Shown piece by piece: positions 9,064 through 16,210 of a stretch of 64,000 nucleotides of DNA (its first letter is position 1; every line of letters begins with the position of its first letter). This stretch comes from Nocardia vinacea. Its GTDB lineage: Bacteria; Actinomycetota; Actinomycetes; Mycobacteriales; Mycobacteriaceae. Below the pieces are notes generated by a model. It saw only the letters and a list, made by a program, of their open reading frames with translations, was not told where the DNA came from and did not search any database. The stretch spans positions 1,674,001-1,738,000 of the forward strand of contig NZ_CP109149.1 of assembly GCF_035920345.1 (NCBI RefSeq), given 5' to 3'. A program made the position numbers and the translations under genes.

Positions 9064-10260
9064 ATGGACTTTTCTCTCGTTGAACTCTCCGCCGAGGACG
9101 CGGGCTTCCACGATCGGGTGCGAAAGTTTCTCGACACCCACGTCACCGAGGAGGTGCGTCGGCGCGATCGCGAGACCGGCGACAATTTCGACGCGGGCGT
9201 GCACCTGGCGATGGGCGCCGAAGGATGGCTGACGGCCGAGATGAATACCGGCGCGGACGGCGGCATGACCCGGGTGCAGCGGCGCATCTGGGATCTGGAG
9301 AAGCGGCGCGTGCACGTGCCCTGGGTCACCTGGGGCACCACCATCATCGTGGCGCAATCGGTCGAGCAGTTCGGATCGCGCGAACTGCGCGATGAGGTGT
9401 TGCCGCGCGTGCTCACCGGCGAGGTCCGGTTGTGCCTGGGCTACACCGAGCCCGAAGGCGGGTCCGATGTCGCGACGTGCAAAACCCGCGCGGTCCGCGA
9501 CGGGGACCAGTGGGTCATCAACGGCGCCAAGATGTTCACCACCGGTGCGCACAACTGCCAGTATGTCTTCCTGATCACCAATACCGATCCCGAGGCGCGA
9601 AAACACAAGAGCCTCACCATGTTCCTGGTCCCGCTGGACACCCCGGGGATCGAGATCCAGGGCATCCGGACGGTGGACGGGGACCGCACCAACATCGTCT
9701 ACTACAGCGACGTCCGGGTCGATGACAAGTATCGGCTCGGCGAGGTGAACGAGGGCTGGCGTGTGCTCATGGAGCCGCTCAGCGTCGAGCACGGCGTGGT
9801 CGACGTTGCCGCGGACGGCCTGCAGGATGTGTCGGTCCTGGTGCATCAGGGCCTGGTGATGGCGGCGTCGCTGGACAAGGTGGCGGCGATAACCGCGCGG
9901 CGCGGTCCGGACGGTCGCCGGCTGCTCGACGACGGATCGGTCGGGTATCGGCTCGGCCGCAGCATCGCTCGGATGGAGGCGGCGCTGTCGGCGCCGAATA
10001 TGTTCGGCCGGGTCGCGATCGCACAGGCGATGCGTGATATCGCCCCGGAACTGATGGACATTCTCGGGTCGGCGTCGGCCTTGCCGATCGACACCGACGG
10101 CGCCATCGATGACGGCGGCGCCGAATACATCTACCGCTGGGCGCCGCTGTGCGGCATCTACGGCGGCACCCTCGAGGTCTTCCGGAACCTGATCGCGCAG
10201 CACGTGCTCGGACTCGGACGTCCCAACTATGCCGCGCCGGCCAAGTCGAAGACGAGCTGA
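9064..10260 (+). CDS. Acyl-CoA dehydrogenase
   Basis: Full-length acyl-CoA dehydrogenase of 398 aa, expected to introduce an alpha-beta double bond into an acyl-CoA and pass electrons to ETF. Visible landmarks are CLGYTEPEGGSDVA (FAD/substrate loop, near 125-138), the WVINGAKMFTTGA strand, and the C-terminal GIYGGTLEVFRNLIAQ segment. The start at 9064 follows GGAGCTACCG, 13 bp after the smaller dehydrogenase, and the two are probably co-translated subunits. It ends the operon that begins at 4256. A decayed LLM-type oxidoreductase fragment follows immediately. Confidence 0.88.
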   Translation: MDFSLVELSAEDAGFHDRVRKFLDTHVTEEVRRRDRETGDNFDAGVHLAMGAEGWLTAEMNTGADGGMTRVQRRIWDLEKRRVHVPWVTWGTTIIVAQSVEQFGSRELRDEVLPRVLTGEVRLCLGYTEPEGGSDVATCKTRAVRDGDQWVINGAKMFTTGAHNCQYVFLITNTDPEARKHKSLTMFLVPLDTPGIEIQGIRTVDGDRTNIVYYSDVRVDDKYRLGEVNEGWRVLMEPLSVEHGVVDVAADGLQDVSVLVHQGLVMAASLDKVAAITARRGPDGRRLLDDGSVGYRLGRSIARMEAALSAPNMFGRVAIAQAMRDIAPELMDILGSASALPIDTDGAIDDGGAEYIYRWAPLCGIYGGTLEVFRNLIAQHVLGLGRPNYAAPAKSKTS

Positions 10261-10266
10261 AAGGAG

Positions 10267-10815
10267 TGCGGCTGTGCCGTAACGACACGATCGTCGGCGG
10301 CAAGCCGATCGCGTTCCCGGGGGCCGAATGCGAGGCTGCGGTGGTTCGTGACGGTCGACGGATTTCCGGGATCTCGGTGCCCGGGGCCACTGTGGCTGCA
10401 GGCGCCTGTGCAACGGCCGCACCCGCCGATCTGGATCGGCGGCAATGGTCCGGCGGCCTTGCGGCGGGTGGTGCAGCACGGCGATGGGTGGATGCCGATC
10501 ATCGCACGGGCGGATATGGCCGCGGCGATGCGCACCAAGGCCATCGAGAATCCCGATCAGTTCGGCGACGGCGTCAGCGCGCTGCGTCGTCGGCTGGCTG
10601 CGGCGGGCCGTGACCCGGATGCGGTCGACGTCCAAGTGGTGTGTCCGCATTTGGATTTCGCCGACGCGGGCACGGTGCGCACGGCCCTGGACTGCCTCGA
10701 CGATCTCGAAAAGCGCGGTGCCGCTTGGGCGGTGGTGCACGTCGACGGCTCGAGCCCGGAGGCGGCGGTGAACTTTGTCCGAATGTTCGGGCAAGTCGTC
10801 ATCGCCGAACGATGA
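10267..10815 (+). pseudogene. LLM-class F420/flavin oxidoreductase, C-terminal remnant
   Basis: The frame ending at 10815 encodes the C-terminal part of a luciferase-like monooxygenase: RPHPPIWIGGNGPAALRR followed by HGDGWMP and a terminal helical segment. Intact members are about 280-350 aa; here only about 135 residues from 10408 onward are recognisable and the N-terminal barrel half is missing. The sequence between 10261 and 10400 gives no matching N-terminal domain in any frame. No plausible ribosome site precedes the first in-frame ATG at 10348. I treat it as a deletion remnant that ends just before site D. Confidence 0.6.
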
Positions 10816-10871
10816 CGCGGCCTGTTCGGGAAACCGGTCCCGCAGGGGTCGCGATACCCATGCCATATGTA

Positions 10872-10892
10872 TTACTGTAAATATATCAGTAT
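10872..10892. promoter_or_regulatory. Operator-like inverted repeat, site D
   Basis: Arms TTACTGTA and ATCAGTAT around 5 bp, 37 bp upstream of the Rieske oxygenase start. The position would overlap or closely follow the promoter, as expected for repression. Confidence 0.6.
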
Positions 10893-10928
10893 CGGCGGTT
10901 TCCGCCCTCGCAAGTCTGGAGGTGTCAC

Positions 10929-11930
10929 GTGGAGGTCCCCTTCACCTGGAAGGTCACCGGGTGGTTCATGGTCGGGTGGTCGGCCGAATTTCCGCAAGGT
11001 GAGGTGCGGCCGCTCCGGTACTTCGGCGAGGATCTGGTCGCCTACCGTGACGAGTCCGGTGAACTGCACATATTGACCGGGCACTGCCGCCATCTCGGTG
11101 CGCATATCGGCTACGGCGGCAAGGTGGTCGGCGACTGTGTCGAATGCCCGTTCCACGGCTGGCGATGGGGCCCGGACGGCACCAATCGCCGCATTCCCGG
11201 CGAAGACCGGACGAACCGCGGTCTGCGACTGCGGGTCTACCCGGTCAACGAGCAAAACGGCTGTGTGTTCATGTGGCATCAGCCCGACGGCAAGGAACCG
11301 CAGTGGGAGATGCCCGATATCCTGCGGCTGTTCCCGGAACTCGAGACCGACCCGGACAACTTCTACCGTCCGTATCCGGAGTTCTCCCGCAAGACCGATC
11401 GCGAGCCGGTGCATCCCCAGGTCGTGCTCGAGAACGGCCCGGACAGTCTGCATTTCGAGTATGTGCATGGCGCCACCGTCACCCCGCGGATGCTGGACTA
11501 CAGCGTCGTCGACCACACCTGGAACTTCCTCACCGGCTGGCCCGACGCCCGCAGTGACGATCCGGAGAAGATGGCGTTGAAGATCCACGCGCAGATGTTC
11601 GGTCTCGGCGGCTCCATCAGCGCGTTCGACGGATCGTCCAAGCATCGGCTCATCTTCGCCACGACGCCCGTCGACGACGAATGCTCGGACCTGTTCTATT
11701 CGATCTGGTGGCCGCGCAATCCGGGAGACGATTCCGATGTTCCGCCGCCTGCGGTTCGTGAGCGCGTCGAGAAGCAGTTCCTGGTCACCGTGTGGGAAGA
11801 CCTGAGCATCTGGCGTCATCAGAAGTACGTCGAACGCCCGCCGCTCTCACCCAAGGACGCGAAACCGTATCTGTCGCTTCGCAAGTGGGCCACCCAGTTC
11901 TACGACGTACCGCCGGTCGGCACCGCGTGA
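10929..11930 (+). CDS. Rieske non-haem iron oxygenase, alpha subunit
   Basis: Oxygenase component of 333 aa. The Rieske [2Fe-2S] ligands are C53-x-H55 and C73-x2-H76 (GHCRHLGAH and CPFHGWRW). The mononuclear iron site appears as ENGPDSLHFEYVH with His175 and His180 and a later Asp near 291 (VWEDLSIW). The architecture is close to KshA-type 3-ketosteroid 9-alpha-hydroxylase oxygenases, though shorter than the usual 370-390 aa. No reductase gene is nearby. GTG 10929 follows a good GGAGGT. The stop overlaps the GTG of the next gene by 4 bp. Aromatic or alicyclic ring hydroxylation is the likely role; the substrate is unknown. Confidence 0.88.
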   Translation: MEVPFTWKVTGWFMVGWSAEFPQGEVRPLRYFGEDLVAYRDESGELHILTGHCRHLGAHIGYGGKVVGDCVECPFHGWRWGPDGTNRRIPGEDRTNRGLRLRVYPVNEQNGCVFMWHQPDGKEPQWEMPDILRLFPELETDPDNFYRPYPEFSRKTDREPVHPQVVLENGPDSLHFEYVHGATVTPRMLDYSVVDHTWNFLTGWPDARSDDPEKMALKIHAQMFGLGGSISAFDGSSKHRLIFATTPVDDECSDLFYSIWWPRNPGDDSDVPPPAVRERVEKQFLVTVWEDLSIWRHQKYVERPPLSPKDAKPYLSLRKWATQFYDVPPVGTA

Positions 11931-12547
11931 GCCGGCTCGCGCTGCCGGATCTGGTCGCACCCGAGCATACGGCCATCGTCACCCAGGAATGTCAGGGTGC
12001 AGTCGTCGGGCCCGATGCCGGTCTGCCCGCCCTGGCGGATGAGGCGCGTCGTGAGGCACTGCCCAATATCGGCAAGTTGTTGCCCGCGGCGCGTGCGGTC
12101 GGAGTTCGGGTGGTGCATTGCGTGGTGTGGCGACGGGCCGACGGCCAAGGCTCCAATCACAATGCCGAACTCTTCGCCATAGGCCGCCGCGGTGTCGAGG
12201 TAACTCCCGGCAGTGCCGGCGCCACGCTGTTGCCGGAACTCGGGCCGGAACCCAGCGATCTGGTTCTCACGCGGCGACACGGCCTCGGTCCGATGGGTGG
12301 CACGGATCTGGACGCGGTGTTGCGCAATCTCGGTGTCTCGACCATCGTCGCGGTCGGGGTGTCGCTCAATGTGGCCATCCCCAACCTGGTCATGGACGCG
12401 GTGAATGCCGCCTACCGCGTTGTGCTGCCACGCGATGCGGTAGCGGGGGTGCCGCGCGAGTACGGAGCCGCTGTCATCGAGAGCACGCTGTCCCTACTGG
12501 CCACCGTGACCACGACCGAGGACCTGCTGCAAGCCTGGGGGCGCTAG
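11927..12547 (+). CDS. Isochorismatase-fold protein lacking the usual catalytic Cys
   Basis: Rossmann-like isochorismatase/cysteine-hydrolase fold, 206 aa from the GTG at 11927, translationally coupled to the Rieske gene. The first strand reads TAIVTQECQGAVVG and the fourth GGTDLDAVLRNLG, both typical of the fold. In the strand that normally carries the nucleophile (G-V-x-T-N-x-C) this protein has GVSLNVAI at 144-151, so Ala150 replaces the Cys. The first-strand Asp is also replaced, by Gln or Glu. It is therefore either a non-hydrolytic member or uses other residues. Its pairing with a ring oxygenase suggests a role in the same degradative step. Confidence 0.75.
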   Translation: MSRLALPDLVAPEHTAIVTQECQGAVVGPDAGLPALADEARREALPNIGKLLPAARAVGVRVVHCVVWRRADGQGSNHNAELFAIGRRGVEVTPGSAGATLLPELGPEPSDLVLTRRHGLGPMGGTDLDAVLRNLGVSTIVAVGVSLNVAIPNLVMDAVNAAYRVVLPRDAVAGVPREYGAAVIESTLSLLATVTTTEDLLQAWGR

Positions 12548-12685
12548 GTATACCTCGCGACCGAGCTCGATCCCATTCGGTCGACGGCTGGAACCGGGGG
12601 CGATCTCGGCCAGTTCGGTGCGCGGCAGCAGTGTGCATATACGTGCCACGCATCGAACCGGCCGGTTTCCGCGCCGGTGGAGAGA

Positions 12686-13834
12686 TCAGGTGGTGACGAT
12701 CGTTGCCCCGGCGGTGCCCGGAGCACCGTAGAGAAGCGCGAAGCCGGCCTTGGGATTGCCGGATACCTGACGGTCGCCGGCGGTCCCGCGTAATTGCAGG
12801 ACGAGTTCGTGGAGCTGACGCATTCCCGAGGCGCCGATGGGTTCGCCGTTCGCGATGAGTCCGCCGTCGGTGTTCACCGGCATCGAACCGGAGATCTCGG
12901 TGACACCGTCGGCGATCAGCTTCTCCTGGTCTCCGTCGGCGCAGAATCCGGCCTCGGCCATGTGAATGACCTCGGCTCCGGCATCGGTGTCCTGGAGCTG
13001 GAGGACGTCGATGTCTCTTGGTGAGATACCCGCGGACTCGAACGCCGCGCGCGATGCGTAGACCGAGGGGGACACGTCTTCCTGCACCGGTGCGTATGTC
13101 GTATTGACCTCATACGCGCCGTATCTGCGCGTCCGCACCGCGACGGCGCGCACGTAGATCGGCTTGCTGGTGTAGCGGTGCGCGATGTCGGCTCGGCACA
13201 TGATCACGGCGGCGGCGCCTTCGTCCGGCGCGCAGAACATGTAGTGGGTCAGTGGGTAGTTGAGCATCGGCGCGGCGAGGATGTCCGCCTCGGAGACTGC
13301 CTTGCGGCGGAACGCGTTCGGATTCAATATGCCGTTGCGGTAGTTCTTTGCGGCGACTTTGGCCAGGGTCTGCACGGAGATCCCGTGGTCGTGCAGGTAG
13401 CGGTTGGCCTTCATCCCGAAGAACTGCGTGGTCAGATATTGACCGTTTTCGCCGTACCACTTGGGCATGCCGACGAGGGTGGGGTCGACGGTGAACGCGC
13501 CGCGCGGATGCTTGTCCATGCCGATCGCGATGCCGATGTCGTACTTGCCGAGCCGGATTCCGTCGGCGCAGGCTTCGGTGGCGCTCGCGGAGGTGGCGCA
13601 GGCGTTGAAGACATTGGTGAAGGGGATCCCGGTCAGTCCCATCAGGCTCACGATCGCGTCGGGATTGGCGACTTCCCAACTGCCACCGACGGCGAATTGA
13701 ATGTCTTGCCATTCCAATCCGGCGTCGGCGAGTGCGGCGCGAATGGCGTCGGTCCCCATCTGCATCGCCGTCTTGCCTTCGAAGCGGCCGAATGGATGCA
13801 TACCCACGCCGATGATCGCTACATCGTTGGTCAT
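12686..13834 (-). CDS. SCP2-type thiolase / lipid-transfer-like acyltransferase
   Basis: Thiolase-fold protein, 382 aa, of the sterol-carrier (Ltp/SCP-x) branch. The nucleophile region is FNACATSASA with Cys79. The distal active-site loop reads NTDGGLIANGEPIGASG, where the usual GGHPxGATG His is missing but Gly-rich geometry is kept, as in Ltp2-like aldolases. The preceding gene (upstream, at 13852) is a DUF35 protein, the known partner type for such enzymes. In steroid degradation the Ltp2-DUF35 pair performs retro-aldol C-C cleavage. By analogy this pair may cleave a 3-hydroxyacyl-CoA rather than act as a simple thiolase. Confidence 0.85.
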   Translation of the reverse strand: MTNDVAIIGVGMHPFGRFEGKTAMQMGTDAIRAALADAGLEWQDIQFAVGGSWEVANPDAIVSLMGLTGIPFTNVFNACATSASATEACADGIRLGKYDIGIAIGMDKHPRGAFTVDPTLVGMPKWYGENGQYLTTQFFGMKANRYLHDHGISVQTLAKVAAKNYRNGILNPNAFRRKAVSEADILAAPMLNYPLTHYMFCAPDEGAAAVIMCRADIAHRYTSKPIYVRAVAVRTRRYGAYEVNTTYAPVQEDVSPSVYASRAAFESAGISPRDIDVLQLQDTDAGAEVIHMAEAGFCADGDQEKLIADGVTEISGSMPVNTDGGLIANGEPIGASGMRQLHELVLQLRGTAGDRQVSGNPKAGFALLYGAPGTAGATIVTT

Positions 13835-13851
13835 GTGAAAAGTCCTGTCCC

Positions 13852-14268
13852 TCAGGCTGGTTGGAAGGCGAAGGTGAGCACTTCGTTGCCTTCGGGGTCG
13901 GTGCCGAGCGGCACGGTCGTCAGCACGACTTCCATTCCGAATTCCAGCTTGTCCGGATCGTTCTCGGTGAGCCGGCCTTCGATCCGGATGACGTCGCCGA
14001 GCTGGACCAGACCGACTCCGAAGGAAACGAAGGTTTTCGGCGTCTCGTCGCCGAGATAGGGCGCCCCTGGGAGGAAACCCTGGGTGGTCCAGGCCACCAG
14101 GGTTCCGTTACGCGGGAGTGTGGTCGGTTCGATCGACTGCCGACTGCACCGCGGGCACAGGTCCTGGATGGGGAAGACGGTCGCGCCGCACTCGCCACAC
14201 GTTCCGCCGACGAGCCGGAAGTCTTCGTCCGGCCAGTTGGAGATCTCGGGGGCAATTATTCTCCGCAT
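13852..14268 (-). CDS. DUF35 OB-fold zinc-ribbon protein
   Basis: A 138-aa protein with an N-terminal rubredoxin-like zinc ribbon (Cys24, Cys27, Cys38, Cys41) and a C-terminal OB fold (GTLVAWT, FGVGLVQLGD). DUF35 proteins bind acyl-CoA and partner SCP2-type thiolases or aldolases. Its stop lies 17 bp before the thiolase start at 13834, so the two form one leftward operon. Operator-like site E sits 15 bp upstream of its ATG, placed to block the start of this transcript. Confidence 0.85.
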   Translation of the reverse strand: MRRIIAPEISNWPDEDFRLVGGTCGECGATVFPIQDLCPRCSRQSIEPTTLPRNGTLVAWTTQGFLPGAPYLGDETPKTFVSFGVGLVQLGDVIRIEGRLTENDPDKLEFGMEVVLTTVPLGTDPEGNEVLTFAFQPA

Positions 14269-14283
14269 ACTCGTTCCTCTAGG

Positions 14284-14304
14284 TTGTAGATTTATATACA
14301 GTAA
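14284..14304. promoter_or_regulatory. Operator-like inverted repeat, site E
   Basis: Read on the minus strand, the strong arm is TTACTGTA and the weak arm ATCTACAA, 5 bp apart. It lies immediately before the DUF35-thiolase operon. A second symmetric element, GGTAT-N8-ATACC, is at 14393-14410, ahead of the divergent PPOX gene. Confidence 0.5.
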
Positions 14305-14392
14305 GCCATACCGGAAGTGGTGTCACAACCATGCCGTTTCTGGTGCCCGACGGTCGCCTGCGGTGCTTGCGACGGTCTCCGGAGGGTATTAC

Positions 14393-14410
14393 GGTATGTA
14401 TTTCGATACC
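14393..14410. promoter_or_regulatory. GGTAT-N8-ATACC inverted repeat
   Basis: An 18-bp symmetric element, 23 bp upstream of the PPOX ATG. It partly resembles the shared operator (TTACGGTA on its left side), so it could be a weak second site for the divergent gene. Confidence 0.35.
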
Positions 14411-14433
14411 AGTGGCGAACGGGTGGTGGAATC

Positions 14434-14826
14434 ATGACGTCGAAAGTGCCTGCCGGATTCGAGGACCTCCTGCGGCGCCCGATCGTCGGCGTGCTCGCAA
14501 CCGTGACCCCGCACGGATCCCCGGACCAGACGCCGATGCGATTCACCTGGGACGGCGCACATCTACGCATGAGCCATACGATTCCGCGGCGGAAGTTCAC
14601 GAGCCTGCAGGCGAACCCCAACTATTCCTTCCTCATCACCGATCCGGACGCCCCCTCCCGGGTCTTGGAGGCGCAAGGATGGCTGGTCACCGTAGAAGGG
14701 GATGAGCGCGGGTCGTTCTATTCGATGTTGAACGAGTGGTACGGCGAAACCGAGAACGGCCTGCCCGCCGACGTGGACGATCGGGTCGTCCTGCTTCTCG
14801 ACGCAACCAGGTTCATCGCCAAATAG
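14434..14826 (+). CDS. PPOX-class (split beta-barrel) flavin/F420 oxidoreductase-like protein
   Basis: Small protein of 130 aa with the pyridoxamine-phosphate-oxidase-like split barrel: VGVLATVTPHGSPDQTPM at 16-33, followed by LRMSHTIPRRKFTSLQANP, the usual F420/FMN phosphate-binding strand-helix pair. Actinobacterial members are often F420-dependent reductases of unsaturated or quinone-like substrates. The ATG at 14434 was chosen because the earlier frame from 14317 adds a Cys/Arg-rich stretch with no homology. It precedes the amidohydrolase at 14890 by 63 bp and probably shares its transcript. Confidence 0.75.
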   Translation: MTSKVPAGFEDLLRRPIVGVLATVTPHGSPDQTPMRFTWDGAHLRMSHTIPRRKFTSLQANPNYSFLITDPDAPSRVLEAQGWLVTVEGDERGSFYSMLNEWYGETENGLPADVDDRVVLLLDATRFIAK

Positions 14827-14889
14827 ACTGTGTGCCTGGCATTTACGCCGTTCGGGCCGCTCGGCCAGGCGCCACGAAGGAGACAAGAC

Positions 14890-16122
14890 ATGAGGCAGCC
14901 GATAGCCGCCCCGATCTTCGATGCCGACTCGCACATGTACGAGACCGCCGAAGCTCTCACTCGATACCTGCCCGAGCAGTACCGGCAGGCCGTCCAGTAC
15001 GTCCAGATCGGCCGCCACACCCGGATCGCCATCAACGGCCGGATCACGGACTTCATCCCGAACCCGACCTTCGATCGTGTCGCCGCGCCGGGCGCGCACG
15101 AGAAGTTCTTCGCCGGTGAAAACACCGAGGGCCTCACCCTCCGTGAAATGCAGGGCGCCGCCATCGAAGCGCCCGCCGCCACCCGCAATCCGGAAGACCG
15201 GATCATCGAACTCGACCGCCAAGGCGTCCGCGAAACACTCAACTATCCGACACTGGCGAGCCTCGTCGAGCACTCCGCGGCCGATGATCCGGAGCTGACA
15301 CAGACCATCATCCACGCACTCAACCAGTGGATGCTGGAGCACTGGACCTTCGCCTACCAGGACCGGATCTTCAGCACGCCGATCATCAACTGCGCCGAAG
15401 TCGACGGCGCGCAGCGAGAACTCGAATATCTGCTCGAGAACGGTGCGAAGGCGGTGCTGATCAAACCGGCGCCGGTGAAGAACCACCGTGGCTGGCGCTC
15501 GCCCGCACTGCCGGAATTCGATCCGTTCTGGCGCGACGTGGAGAACGCCGGCCTGCCGATCGTGCTGCATGCCAGCCAGCCGCCGCTCGACGAGTACGTC
15601 AACAAGTGGGAACCGCCGGCCACCAAGAACTTCATGGCCATGAGTTCATTCCGGTGGCTGGCCCTCGGGCATCGGGAGATTTCCGACATGATCGGCAGCC
15701 TGATCTGCCACGGCACCCTCACCCGATTCCCGAAGCTGCGCGTCGCCAGTGTGGAGAACGGCAGTTCGTGGATCCATCCGCTCTTCCACGACCTGGCAGA
15801 CCTGACCAAGAAGATGCCGCAGAACTTCCCCGAAGACCCCCTCGAGGTCTTCCGGCGCAATATTTGGGTCAGCCCGTTCTGGGAGGGATCGGTCGCCGAC
15901 GTCGTCGAGACGGTCGGCTGGGACCGGGTGATGTTCGGCTCGGATTACCCCCATCCGGAGGGACTCCCGGAGCCGAAGAGCTACTGGAAGTACGCCGAGG
16001 GTATGGACCAGCGCCGCACCTGGGACTTCATGGGCGACAACGCACGCCGATTCATGGGGTTGCCCATCGCGAATCCCGATCCGGCCGCGCAGCATCCGCC
16101 GGTGTTGGAGAGCAGCCGGTGA
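14890..16122 (+). CDS. Amidohydrolase-2 family hydrolase/decarboxylase
   Basis: TIM-barrel amidohydrolase of 410 aa. The first-strand motif is FDADSHMYE, and the GSDYPHPEG motif carries the last metal/catalytic Asp at about 350-358. It shares several blocks with the protein at 4256 (DFIPNPTFD against RFIPNPTFD, and LRVAS-ENGS), so the two are paralogues. ATG 14890 follows AAGGAGAC. Its TGA overlaps a GTG that opens the frame of a Rieske remnant, then a DUF35-thiolase fusion follows, giving a second amidohydrolase-thiolase module parallel to the first. Confidence 0.87.
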   Translation: MRQPIAAPIFDADSHMYETAEALTRYLPEQYRQAVQYVQIGRHTRIAINGRITDFIPNPTFDRVAAPGAHEKFFAGENTEGLTLREMQGAAIEAPAATRNPEDRIIELDRQGVRETLNYPTLASLVEHSAADDPELTQTIIHALNQWMLEHWTFAYQDRIFSTPIINCAEVDGAQRELEYLLENGAKAVLIKPAPVKNHRGWRSPALPEFDPFWRDVENAGLPIVLHASQPPLDEYVNKWEPPATKNFMAMSSFRWLALGHREISDMIGSLICHGTLTRFPKLRVASVENGSSWIHPLFHDLADLTKKMPQNFPEDPLEVFRRNIWVSPFWEGSVADVVETVGWDRVMFGSDYPHPEGLPEPKSYWKYAEGMDQRRTWDFMGDNARRFMGLPIANPDPAAQHPPVLESSR

Positions 16123-16210
16123 GCACAGTGGATTGGTCGGCGGAGTTCCCCGCCGGGAAAGTTCGGCCGCGCGGGCACGTCGGTGAGGCTGGTCGCCTAC
16201 CGTGACGCGT
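16119..16210 (+). pseudogene. Remnant of a Rieske oxygenase N-terminus
   Basis: A 28-codon frame (GTG 16119, stop 16203-16205) reads DWSAEFPAGKVRP, nearly the same as residues 16-29 of the Rieske protein at 10929 (GWSAEFPQGEVRP). After that it loses frame: LVAYRDAS reappears in another frame at about 16190-16213, matching LVAYRDES of the intact gene. Only about 30 codons survive, fused by deletion to the next gene. It is direct evidence that a second Rieske gene once followed the amidohydrolase. Confidence 0.7.

Noticed and set aside
12656..12667. Palindrome AACCGGCCGGTT between convergent genes
   Set aside because: Too short and too GC-rich to stand out in this genome; no loop or U tract to make it a terminator.
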